Assembly: GCA_016933355.1 (NCBI GenBank)
Contig: JAFGBC010000072.1
Coordinates: 1 to 10,205 of the forward strand
Direction of reading: 5' to 3'
From: Candidatus Aminicenantota bacterium
GTDB taxonomy: Bacteria > Acidobacteriota > Aminicenantia > Aminicenantales > JAFGBC01
DNA length: 10,205 nucleotides
Shown: positions 1 through 5,934 of the stretch, piece after piece
Numbering within the stretch: the first letter of the stretch is position 1
How the letters are laid out: each line of letters begins with the position of its first letter
Translations under genes and position numbers: made by a program
Notes under the pieces: generated by a model
Told to the model about the DNA's origin: nothing
Databases searched by the model: none
Seen by the model: only the letters and a program-made list of their open reading frames with translations

Positions 1-51
1 ATCAGGCGGGACGCCGGGGGTTTTCGCTCATCATGTTTCCAAGGGGTGCCC

Positions 52-82
52 ATTATACCCCGAAGCGGGCCGGTCTTGTCAA
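52..82 (-). promoter_or_regulatory. Candidate leftward sigma70-type promoter
   Basis: Read on the minus strand, TTGACA (82-77) and TATAAT (57-52) both match the vegetative consensus exactly. The spacer is 19 nt, which is longer than the optimal 17 and lowers confidence. A GGGGT/ACCCC inverted repeat (43-47 and 57-61) abuts the -10. The product would lie beyond the left edge. Within the window the transcript meets an ATG-ATG that stops after ten codons, so the real target is unknown. Confidence 0.45.
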
Positions 83-130
83 ATCGGGGAGGCCGGCTCG
101 GGCCCGCTTGCGAAATCGCTTGAAAAATCG
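75..130 (+). repeat. Three direct repeats CTTGNNAAATCG, candidate operator
   Basis: Three copies share ten of twelve positions: CTTGTCAAATCG (75-86), CTTGCGAAATCG (107-118) and CTTGAAAAATCG (119-130). Copies two and three are directly adjacent. The first starts 32 bp before the second, about three helical turns. The first copy contains the -35 of the leftward promoter, and the third contains the -35 of the rightward promoter. A palindrome CGGGCCCG (99-106) lies between. I did not find the motif elsewhere in the window by eye. A bound protein would occlude both promoters. The 71-aa ribbon-helix-helix-like product encoded just downstream is the natural candidate, but this is inference. Confidence 0.55.
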
Positions 131-148
131 GGCCGTCTGGGGTATAAA
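120..148 (+). promoter_or_regulatory. Rightward sigma70-type promoter of the operon
   Basis: TTGAAA (120-125), a 17-nt spacer and TATAAA (143-148) give one mismatch from consensus in each box with ideal spacing. This is striking in such GC-rich DNA. Transcription should begin near 155, leaving a leader of about 70 nt before the first start codon at 227. The sequence GGGGTATAA around the -10 is mirrored at the leftward promoter (61-53, minus strand). It is the only convincing promoter I see ahead of the rightward gene run, so it probably drives the whole run. Confidence 0.7.
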
Positions 149-187
149 AAGGTTTCATTTCGGCGAGCTTTGCCCGCCCGTTCGGGG

Positions 188-204
188 CCGGGGATGCTCC
201 CCGG
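188..204 (+). promoter_or_regulatory. Stem-loop in the operon leader
   Basis: CCGGGGA (188-194) pairs perfectly with TCCCCGG (198-204) around a three-base loop, giving a 7-bp GC-rich stem. It ends 11 nt before the AAGGAG ribosome binding site (216-221). There is no T tract, so it is not an intrinsic terminator. It could stabilise the transcript 5' end or keep the ribosome site exposed. No function can be assigned from sequence alone. Confidence 0.4.
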
Positions 205-226
205 ACCGGTACAAAAAGGAGAAACC

Positions 227-442
227 ATGGACAAGGAATTCACGGCTATCTCGATCCCGACCTCGCTCTACAAGAAGATCGAGGAGGCGATCAAGGGCAC
301 CGAGATCGGCTCCGTCGCGAACTACGTCAGCAAAGTCCTCCGGGAAAGCCTGTCCAAGGACGAGGCCGCCCCCGAGGTGTTCAGCCAGGAGGACGAGGAG
401 AAGGTCAAGGAGCGCCTTAAAGCCCTCGGCTACATCGACTAA
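227..442 (+). CDS. Small ribbon-helix-helix (CopG/Arc-like) protein, probable regulator
   Basis: This 71-aa protein has a short beta strand with an alternating pattern (FTAISIP, residues 5-11). A helix follows (TSLYKKIEEAIKGT, 12-25), then a second helix starting GSVANYVSKVLRESL (28-42). That layout is typical of ribbon-helix-helix DNA-binding proteins, which bind as dimers through the strand. The rest is a charged tail ending KVKERLKALGYID, which resembles the C-terminal tail of many sulfatase/phosphatase-superfamily proteins. ATG 227 is chosen because AAGGAG (216-221) sits five bases before it; an in-frame ATG at 170 lacks this and runs through the leader hairpin. It is the first gene after the promoter, 74 bp before sat. 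Autoregulation through the CTTGNNAAATCG repeats is inferred. An alternative is a small non-DNA-binding partner of the neighbouring enzymes. Confidence 0.75.
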   Translation: MDKEFTAISIPTSLYKKIEEAIKGTEIGSVANYVSKVLRESLSKDEAAPEVFSQEDEEKVKERLKALGYID

Positions 443-516
443 TAAGTCCCCGCGCCGTCACGCCCCGCCGGGAAGAGGCCGGGCGCTGAGGGCATCAATC
501 AAGGAGTAATCGACAC

Positions 517-1665
517 ATGATCCAACCCCATGGCGGAAAGCTTGTGGACCGGGTGCTGCGCGGCGCGGCCTTGACGGACGCCCTGGAGCGCGCGAAATCC
601 CTGCCCCGGATCGTCCTCGACGCCGAATCCGTCTCCGACGTCGAAAACATGGCCAAGGGCGTCTACAGCCCCCTCGAAGGCTTCCTGGGCAAGGCCGACT
701 TCCGGAACGTCCTGAATCAAAGCCGGCTGTCCAACGACCTGCCCTGGACCGTCCCGATCGTCCTCGACGCGGCGCGCGACGAGGCGGACCGCTACAAGGT
801 CGGCGGCGAGATCGTCCTAGCCAACGAGAGCGGCGACCCGGTCGCCCTCTTCACGCTCCGGGAGGTCTACGACTACGACCGGGAGGAGATGGCCCGGAAA
901 GTGTTCGCCACCGGCGACCAGGCTCATCCCGGCGTCGCCAAGGTCATGGCCATGAAGGACGTCCTGCTGGCCGGCCCGGTCGACCTTCTCCGCGAGTCGC
1001 CGACGCCCTTCGACCGCTACAAGCTCAGCCCCAAGGAGACGCGGGTCCTGTTCAAGGAGAAGGGCTGGCGGACCGTGGTCGGGTTCCAGACCCGGAACAC
1101 GCCCCACAACGGCCACGAATACCTCCAGAAGGCCGCCCTGACCTTCACCGACGGCATCTTCATCAACCCCGTCATCGGCCGCAAAAAGAAGGGCGACTTC
1201 AAGGACGAGGTCATCCTGGCCTCCTACGAGGAGCTTATCCGCCACTACTACCTCAAGGAGCGGGCGGTCATGGCCATCCTCCAGATGGAGATGCGCTACG
1301 CCGGGCCGCGCGAGGCCATCCACCACGCCATCCTCCGCAAGAACTTCGGCTGCACCCACATCATCATCGGCCGAGACCACGCCGGCGTCGGCAAATACTA
1401 CGCGCCCTTCGCCGCCCAGGACATCTTCGAGGAGTTTCCCGACCTGGGGATCGTCCCCCTCTTCTTCCGGGCCTTCTACTACTGCAAGAAGTGCCGCTCG
1501 GTCGTCAACGAGAAGATCTGCCCCCATCCGTCCGCCGACCAGGTCCAGTACAGCGGGACGAAAATCCGGGACATGCTGGTCAAGGGCGAGATCCCGCCCC
1601 CCGAGCTGATGCGGCCCGAGGTCGCCAAGGTCATCATGGACTTCAAGGAGCCCTTCAATGACTGA
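517..1665 (+). CDS. sat: Sulfate adenylyltransferase (ATP sulfurylase)
   Basis: The enzyme makes adenosine 5'-phosphosulfate (APS) and pyrophosphate from ATP and sulfate in the cytoplasm. The 382-aa length fits the single-chain, monofunctional Sat family; there is no fused APS kinase domain. An N-terminal PUA-like region is followed by the catalytic domain. QTRNTPHNGH (191-200) is the QXRN plus HXGH nucleotide-binding motif, and GRDHAGVG (285-292) is the second hallmark. SGTKIRDML (346-354) is also conserved. C323, C326, C335 and H337 (CKKC...CPH) look like the zinc site found in bacterial/archaeal Sat proteins. The start is set by AAGGAG (501-506), ten bases upstream. The stop overlaps the next start by 8 bp, indicating translational coupling. 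Together with cysC downstream this gives PAPS synthesis. Neither cysD/cysN nor PAPS/APS reductase genes are in the window, which favours sulfation over sulfur assimilation, though this is not proven. Confidence 0.96.
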   Translation: MIQPHGGKLVDRVLRGAALTDALERAKSLPRIVLDAESVSDVENMAKGVYSPLEGFLGKADFRNVLNQSRLSNDLPWTVPIVLDAARDEADRYKVGGEIVLANESGDPVALFTLREVYDYDREEMARKVFATGDQAHPGVAKVMAMKDVLLAGPVDLLRESPTPFDRYKLSPKETRVLFKEKGWRTVVGFQTRNTPHNGHEYLQKAALTFTDGIFINPVIGRKKKGDFKDEVILASYEELIRHYYLKERAVMAILQMEMRYAGPREAIHHAILRKNFGCTHIIIGRDHAGVGKYYAPFAAQDIFEEFPDLGIVPLFFRAFYYCKKCRSVVNEKICPHPSADQVQYSGTKIRDMLVKGEIPPPELMRPEVAKVIMDFKEPFND

Positions 1666-3040
1666 GCGGCGCAAGGTCGTCGTCGTCGGGCTCGACTGCG
1701 CCACCCCCGAGATCGTCTTCGGCCGGCGCGACGAGCTCCCGGTCCTGCGGCGGCTGATCGAGGGCGGCCTCCACGGCACCCTGCGCAGCTCCGACCCCCC
1801 GATCACGATCCCGGCCTGGATGGTCATGGCGACCGGCAAGGACCCCGGCCGGCTCGGGCTCTACGGCTTCCGGCACCGCCGGGGGTCCGCCTACGACAAG
1901 ATGTGGATCGCCAACTCCCTGGCCGTCAAGGAAAAGACGGTCTGGGACATTCTGGGCGAGCAGGGCGGCCATGCGACCCTGGTCAGCGTCCCGCCCAGCT
2001 ACCCGCCCAAGCCGGTCGCCGGCAACCTCGTCTCCTGCTTCATCACGCCGCCGGCCAAGTCGAGGGAGTCGACGTTCCCGCCGTCTCTCTACCCGGAGAT
2101 CGAAGAGCGCTTCGGCCCCTACATCTTCGATGTCGTCTTCCGGACCGAGGACCGCGACCAGATTCTGTCCGAGATCAACAAGATGACGGACAAGCGCTTC
2201 GCCGTCATGGATTACCTGATGGAGACGAAGCCCTGGGACCTGTTCTGGTTCGTCGAGATCGGCGTCGACCGCGTCCATCATGCCTTCTGGAAGTACCACG
2301 ATCCCGCGCATCATCTCTACGAGCCGGGCAACCGCTATCAAAACGCCATCATCGACTATTACAAGCGCGTCGACGAGCACCTGGGCCGCTTCCTCGAGAA
2401 GGCCGGCAAGGACACGGTCGTCCTGGTCGTCTCCGACCACGGCGTCAAGCGCATGAAGGGCTGCTTCTGCGTCAACGAGTGGCTGATCGAGCAGGGCGAC
2501 CTCGTCGTCAAGGAGAAGCCGCAGGGCGTCGTCAGCATCGACGACCTCAAGATCGACTGGGCCAAGACCCGGGTCTGGGGCTGGGGCGGCTACTACGCCC
2601 GCCTCTTCCTGAACGTCGAGGGCCGCGAACCGCAGGGCGTCATCCCGGCCGCGGACTACGAAAAGGCCCGGGACGAGATGACGGAGCGCCTGCTGGCCCT
2701 GCGCGGGCCGAACGGCGAGCCCTGGCAGACGAAGGTCATCAAGCCCCAGGAGTATTACGACGAGGCCAACGGCGAATATCCCGACCTCATGGTCTATTTC
2801 GACGACCTCTTCTGGCGCTCGGCCGGGACCCTGGGCCACGGGACGAAGTTCCTGCCCGAGAACGACACGGGCCCGGACGACGCCGTCCACGCCCAGGAGG
2901 GGATCTACATCCTCCACGACCCGCGGGCCGAGGCCGGGGGCCGCAAGGACGCCTCGATCCTCGACATCGCCCCGCCCCTGCTGGGCTACCTGGGGATCCC
3001 CGTCCCCGCCGATATGAAGGGCCGGCTGCTCGGCTCATAA
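1658..3040 (+). CDS. Alkaline phosphatase superfamily hydrolase (type I phosphodiesterase/nucleotide pyrophosphatase-like)
   Basis: This 460-aa protein keeps the full two-metal site of the superfamily. Visible elements are D13 (VVVGLDCATPE), T50 as likely nucleophile (PPITIPAW, 47-54), D204 and H208 (GVDRVHHAF), D260-H261 (VVSDHG) and H411 (DDAVHAQEG). A threonine nucleophile and no CXPXR sulfatase signature point to a phosphatase, phosphodiesterase or phosphomutase-type enzyme rather than a formylglycine sulfatase. There is no signal peptide, so it is probably cytoplasmic. It starts inside the last codons of sat (8-bp overlap) and lies 44 bp before cysC, so it is embedded in the PAPS genes. 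The substrate is unknown. Removal of a sulfation by-product such as 3',5'-PAP, or action on a sugar or nucleotide phosphate, would fit the context but is speculation. Confidence 0.88.
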   Translation: MTERRKVVVVGLDCATPEIVFGRRDELPVLRRLIEGGLHGTLRSSDPPITIPAWMVMATGKDPGRLGLYGFRHRRGSAYDKMWIANSLAVKEKTVWDILGEQGGHATLVSVPPSYPPKPVAGNLVSCFITPPAKSRESTFPPSLYPEIEERFGPYIFDVVFRTEDRDQILSEINKMTDKRFAVMDYLMETKPWDLFWFVEIGVDRVHHAFWKYHDPAHHLYEPGNRYQNAIIDYYKRVDEHLGRFLEKAGKDTVVLVVSDHGVKRMKGCFCVNEWLIEQGDLVVKEKPQGVVSIDDLKIDWAKTRVWGWGGYYARLFLNVEGREPQGVIPAADYEKARDEMTERLLALRGPNGEPWQTKVIKPQEYYDEANGEYPDLMVYFDDLFWRSAGTLGHGTKFLPENDTGPDDAVHAQEGIYILHDPRAEAGGRKDASILDIAPPLLGYLGIPVPADMKGRLLGS

Positions 3041-3084
3041 CCTCATCACTAGACGAGAACGGATAGGAAAGGAGTATCCCTCAC

Positions 3085-3633
3085 ATGTCAACCGACTGTT
3101 GCACCGACCGCAAGGGCGTCACCCTCTGGTTCACGGGCCTGCCCTGTTCGGGTAAATCGGCCATCGCCGACCGCGTTGCGGACATCCTCAAAGGCAAGGG
3201 TTATTATGCCGAGCGCTTGGACGGCGACATCGTCCGCCAGGACCTGACCCGCGACCTGGGCTTCTCCAAGAAGGACCGGGACGAGAACATCCGCCGGGTC
3301 ACCTTCGTGGCCAAGCTCCTGACCCGGAACGGCGTCATCGTCCTGACCTCGTTCATCTCGCCCTACAAGGAGATGCGGGAGCACGCCCGGAACCAGATCG
3401 GGAGCTTCCTCGAAGTCTACGTCAAGTGCCCGGTCGAGGTCTGCGCCCAGCGCGACGTCAAGGGCATGTATCAGAAAGCCATGCGCGGCGAGATCAAGGA
3501 ATTCACCGGCGTCTCCGACCCCTACGAAGAGCCCGAGCGGGCCGAGCTCGTGATCGAATCCGACAAGGAAACGCTCGAGCAGAGCGTCGGCCGGGTCATG
3601 GCCAAGCTCGGCGAGCTCGGCTTCGTGAAGTAA
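3085..3633 (+). CDS. cysC: Adenylyl-sulfate kinase (APS kinase)
   Basis: The enzyme phosphorylates APS at the 3' position with ATP to give PAPS, the universal sulfate donor. At 182 aa it is the usual stand-alone length. The Walker A loop is GLPCSGKS (18-25). APS-site motifs follow: DGD (46-48), LGFSKKDRDENIRR (58-71), FISPYKEMRE (90-99) and the C-terminal lid region KGMYQKAMRGEIKEFTGVSD (126-145) leading into PYEEP. All are as expected for active CysC. The start is supported by GGAAAGGAGT (3066-3075), nine bases upstream of ATG. The gene follows the phosphatase-superfamily gene by 44 bp and is seven bases from the epimerase gene, tying PAPS production to nucleotide-sugar synthesis in one transcript. 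The short N-terminal extension with two adjacent cysteines (C5, C6) is unremarkable. Confidence 0.96.
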   Translation: MSTDCCTDRKGVTLWFTGLPCSGKSAIADRVADILKGKGYYAERLDGDIVRQDLTRDLGFSKKDRDENIRRVTFVAKLLTRNGVIVLTSFISPYKEMREHARNQIGSFLEVYVKCPVEVCAQRDVKGMYQKAMRGEIKEFTGVSDPYEEPERAELVIESDKETLEQSVGRVMAKLGELGFVK

Positions 3634-3640
3634 GGCGGCC

Positions 3641-4597
3641 ATGGCCGGCGTCCTGGTCACGGGCGGGGCCGGCTTCATCGGCTCCCATCTCGTCGAGGCC
3701 CTCGTCCGGCGCGGCGACTGCGTCCGCGTCCTGGACAACTTCCTGACCGGGCGGCGGGACAACCTCGACGAATTCCGCAAGGACGTCGAAGTCCTCGAGG
3801 GCGACATCCGCGAGCCGGAGGACTGCCGGGAGGCCGTCCGCGGCATGGATGTGGTCCTCCACCAGGCCGCGCTGCCCTCGGTGCCCCGCTCGGTCCGGGA
3901 CCCGCGGCTGACGAACGACATCAACATCACCGGGACCTTGAACATGCTCCTGGCCGCCCGGGACGCCGGCGTCGCGAGCTTCGTCTTCGCCTCCTCGTCC
4001 TCGGTCTACGGCGACGACCCGAACCTGCCCAAGACGGAAGGCCGGGAGGGCAAGCCACTCTCGCCCTACGCCGTCTCAAAGCTCGTCGGCGAGGCGTACG
4101 TCCGCGTCTTCCGGGACCTCTACGGGCTCAACGCCGTCGCCCTCCGCTACTTCAACATCTTCGGGCCGCGCCAGGACCCGGCCTCCCAGTACGCGGCGGT
4201 CGTCCCCAACTTCGTGACCCGGCTCCTGCGCGGCGAGCCGCCCGTCATCTACGGCGACGGCGAGCAGTCGCGGGACTTCACTTATGTCGCGAACGTCGTC
4301 CAGGCCAACCTGCTGGCGGCGGAGGCGAAGACCGCGGGCGGCGACGCCTTCAACATCGCCTGCGCCGACCGCATCACGGTCGCCGGCCTGGCCCTGGCCT
4401 TGAACAGGATCCTAGGCACGGACATCCCGCCCGTCCACGAGCCGGCCCGCGCGGGCGACATCCGCCACTCGTTCGCCGACATCCGCAAGGCGGAGGCCGG
4501 CCTCTCGTACCGCCCGGCCGTCGCCTTCGAGGACGGCCTGCGCCGGACCGTCGATTGGTATCGGTCAAGGAGAGCGTCATGGGACAAGAAGCTCTGA
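3641..4597 (+). CDS. NAD-dependent UDP-sugar 4-epimerase, WbpP/TviC-like
   Basis: This is a 318-aa extended short-chain dehydrogenase/reductase. The Rossmann motif GGAGFIG (8-14) and D32 for the NAD ribose are clear. SSSSVYG (118-124) plus Y143 and K147 (SPYAVSK) form the catalytic set. FGPRQDPASQYAAVVP (174-189) and YGDGEQSRDFTYV (204-216) are typical of the epimerases that interconvert UDP-GlcNAc/UDP-GalNAc or their uronic acids (WbpP, TviC), rather than UDP-xylose synthase. The precise substrate cannot be read from sequence; UDP-glucose or UDP-glucuronate 4-epimerase activity remains possible. ATG 3641 follows the cysC stop by seven bases, with weak AAGG at 3632-3635. The end overlaps the following dehydrogenase by 19 bp. 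Pairing with that dehydrogenase mirrors the TviB/TviC arrangement that makes UDP-GalNAcA. Confidence 0.9.
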   Translation: MAGVLVTGGAGFIGSHLVEALVRRGDCVRVLDNFLTGRRDNLDEFRKDVEVLEGDIREPEDCREAVRGMDVVLHQAALPSVPRSVRDPRLTNDINITGTLNMLLAARDAGVASFVFASSSSVYGDDPNLPKTEGREGKPLSPYAVSKLVGEAYVRVFRDLYGLNAVALRYFNIFGPRQDPASQYAAVVPNFVTRLLRGEPPVIYGDGEQSRDFTYVANVVQANLLAAEAKTAGGDAFNIACADRITVAGLALALNRILGTDIPPVHEPARAGDIRHSFADIRKAEAGLSYRPAVAFEDGLRRTVDWYRSRRASWDKKL

Positions 4598-5898
4598 GGC
4601 TGGAGAAAAAGATCCGGGACAAGACGGCCCGGGTCGGCGTCGTCGGGCTGGGCTACGTCGGGTTGCCCCTGGTCAAGACCTTCCTGTCGAAGGGCTTCCG
4701 GGTCATCGGGTTCGACGTCGACCTCCGCAAGGTCCGCCTGCTCAATGCGGGCCGGAGCTATATCCGCCACATCTCGACGGCCGAGCTCAGGGCCTACCTC
4801 AAGTCGAGGGCGTTCACGGCCACGGCCGACTTCAAGCGGCTGGGCGAGGCCGATGCGATCCTCATCTGCGTCCCGACCCCGCTCGACGACCACCTCAACC
4901 CCGACCTGTCCTACGTCCTGGACACGACCCGCGTCATCGCCGCCCGTCTGCGCCGCGGCCAGCTCGTCGTCCTGGAGAGCACGACCTACCCGGGGACGAC
5001 CGACGAGGAGATGCTGCCCATCCTCGCCCGGGGAGGGCTCAAGGTCGGCCGGGACTTCTTCCTGGCCTTCTCGCCCGAGCGCGAGAATCCCGGCGACCCC
5101 GTCTTCTCGACGGCGACGACGCCCAAGGTCGTCGGCGGCGTCAGCCGCGACTGCCTGCGCGTCGCCAAGGCCCTCTACGACCAAATCATCGTCAAGACCG
5201 TGCCCGTCTCGTCGACCCGGGTCGCCGAGGCCTCCAAGCTCCTCGAGAACATCTTCCGCTCGGTCAACATCGCGCTGGTCAACGAGCTCAAGATGATCTT
5301 CGAGCGGATGGGTATCGACGTCTGGGAGGTCATCAAGGCCGCCTCGTCCAAGCCCTTCGGCTACATGCCCTTCTACCCCGGGCCGGGCTACGGCGGCCAC
5401 TGCATCCCGATCGACCCCTTCTACCTGACCTGGAAGGCCAAGGAGGTCGGCTACGCGACCAAGTTCATCGAGCTGGCCGGCGAGATCAACACGGCCATGC
5501 CCTACTATGTCGTCGCCAAGACGGTCGACGCCCTGAACGCGCGCGGCGTTGCGATCAAGGGCGCCAAGGTTCTCGTCCTAGGCATCGCCTATAAGAGGGA
5601 CATCGACGACCAGCGGGAGTCGCCCGCCCTCAAGATCATCAGCCTCCTGAAGGCGAAGGGCGCCAAGGTCGCCTACCACGACCCCTACGTGCCCCGCTCG
5701 CGCGGCCACCGCGAGTACCCCGGGCTCGACCTGGCCTCGGTCCCGCTCAGCGAGGCCCGGATCAAGGGCTCCGACGCCGTCGTCATCGCCACCGACCACT
5801 CCCGCCTGGACTACGCGAAGATCGCCCGCCGGGCGCGCCTCGTCGTCGACGCCCGGAACGCGGTCAAGCGGCGCGCCCGGAACGTCATCAAAGCCTGA
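4579..5898 (+). CDS. Nucleotide-sugar 6-dehydrogenase, UDP-N-acetylhexosamine type (WbpA/TviB/WecC-like)
   Basis: The enzyme oxidises C6 of a UDP-hexose in two NAD-dependent steps to a uronic acid. The protein is 439 aa. The N-terminal NAD domain carries GVVGLGYVGLPL (20-31), and KLLENIFRSVNIALVNE (220-236) forms the central helix. The catalytic cysteine is C275 in GPGYGGHCIPIDPFYL (268-283). The GGHCIPXDP form marks the UDP-GlcNAc/UDP-ManNAc branch rather than the UDP-glucose branch, where GGSCFPKD is seen. The C-terminal UDP-binding domain includes LGIAYKRDIDDQRESPA (334-350). ATG 4579 is preferred over an in-frame TTG at 4555 because AAGGAG (4567-4572) is six bases upstream. This places the start 19 bp inside the epimerase gene. 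The likely product is UDP-GlcNAcA, or the epimer supplied by the neighbouring enzyme. Confidence 0.92.
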   Translation: MGQEALRLEKKIRDKTARVGVVGLGYVGLPLVKTFLSKGFRVIGFDVDLRKVRLLNAGRSYIRHISTAELRAYLKSRAFTATADFKRLGEADAILICVPTPLDDHLNPDLSYVLDTTRVIAARLRRGQLVVLESTTYPGTTDEEMLPILARGGLKVGRDFFLAFSPERENPGDPVFSTATTPKVVGGVSRDCLRVAKALYDQIIVKTVPVSSTRVAEASKLLENIFRSVNIALVNELKMIFERMGIDVWEVIKAASSKPFGYMPFYPGPGYGGHCIPIDPFYLTWKAKEVGYATKFIELAGEINTAMPYYVVAKTVDALNARGVAIKGAKVLVLGIAYKRDIDDQRESPALKIISLLKAKGAKVAYHDPYVPRSRGHREYPGLDLASVPLSEARIKGSDAVVIATDHSRLDYAKIARRARLVVDARNAVKRRARNVIKA

Positions 5899-5900
5899 GG

Positions 5901-5916
5901 CGCCGGCCGTCCGGCG
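5901..5916 (+). other. Intergenic hairpin between the two sugar dehydrogenase genes
   Basis: CGCCGG (5901-5906) is perfectly complementary to CCGGCG (5911-5916) around a four-base loop. It starts just after the upstream stop codon and ends six bases before the GAGGAG ribosome site (5922-5927) of ugd. No T run follows, so termination is unlikely. It may be an mRNA-stability element or simply reflect GC-rich sequence. Confidence 0.3.
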
Positions 5917-5934
5917 GCCCCGAGGAGAGCAAGC

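Noticed and set aside
170..226. Earlier in-frame start for the 71-aa protein
   Set aside because: The extra 19 residues would be translated through the leader hairpin and the AAGGAG site, and they lack the fold pattern. ATG 227 has ideal ribosome-site spacing.
33..509. 158-aa plus-strand open frame spanning the promoter region and first gene
   Set aside because: It is Arg/Ser/Pro-rich, covers the promoter and leader hairpin, and overlaps the better-supported 71-aa gene that has a ribosome site.
1655..2917. 420-aa minus-strand open frame
   Set aside because: It mirrors the phosphatase-superfamily gene, whose metal-ligand motifs are intact. The antisense translation is low-complexity and lacks a recognisable domain.
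1658..3040. Sulfatase assignment for the hydrolase next to sat
   Set aside because: The formylglycine signature CXPXR is absent. The nucleophile position reads ITIPAW with threonine, which fits phosphatase/phosphodiesterase members of the superfamily.
1903..3066. 387-aa plus-strand open frame in another phase
   Set aside because: It is an Arg/Pro/Gly-rich out-of-frame reading of the phosphatase-superfamily gene with no motif.
4282..5400. 372-aa minus-strand open frame
   Set aside because: It is a shadow of the epimerase and dehydrogenase genes caused by codon bias and has no conserved pattern.
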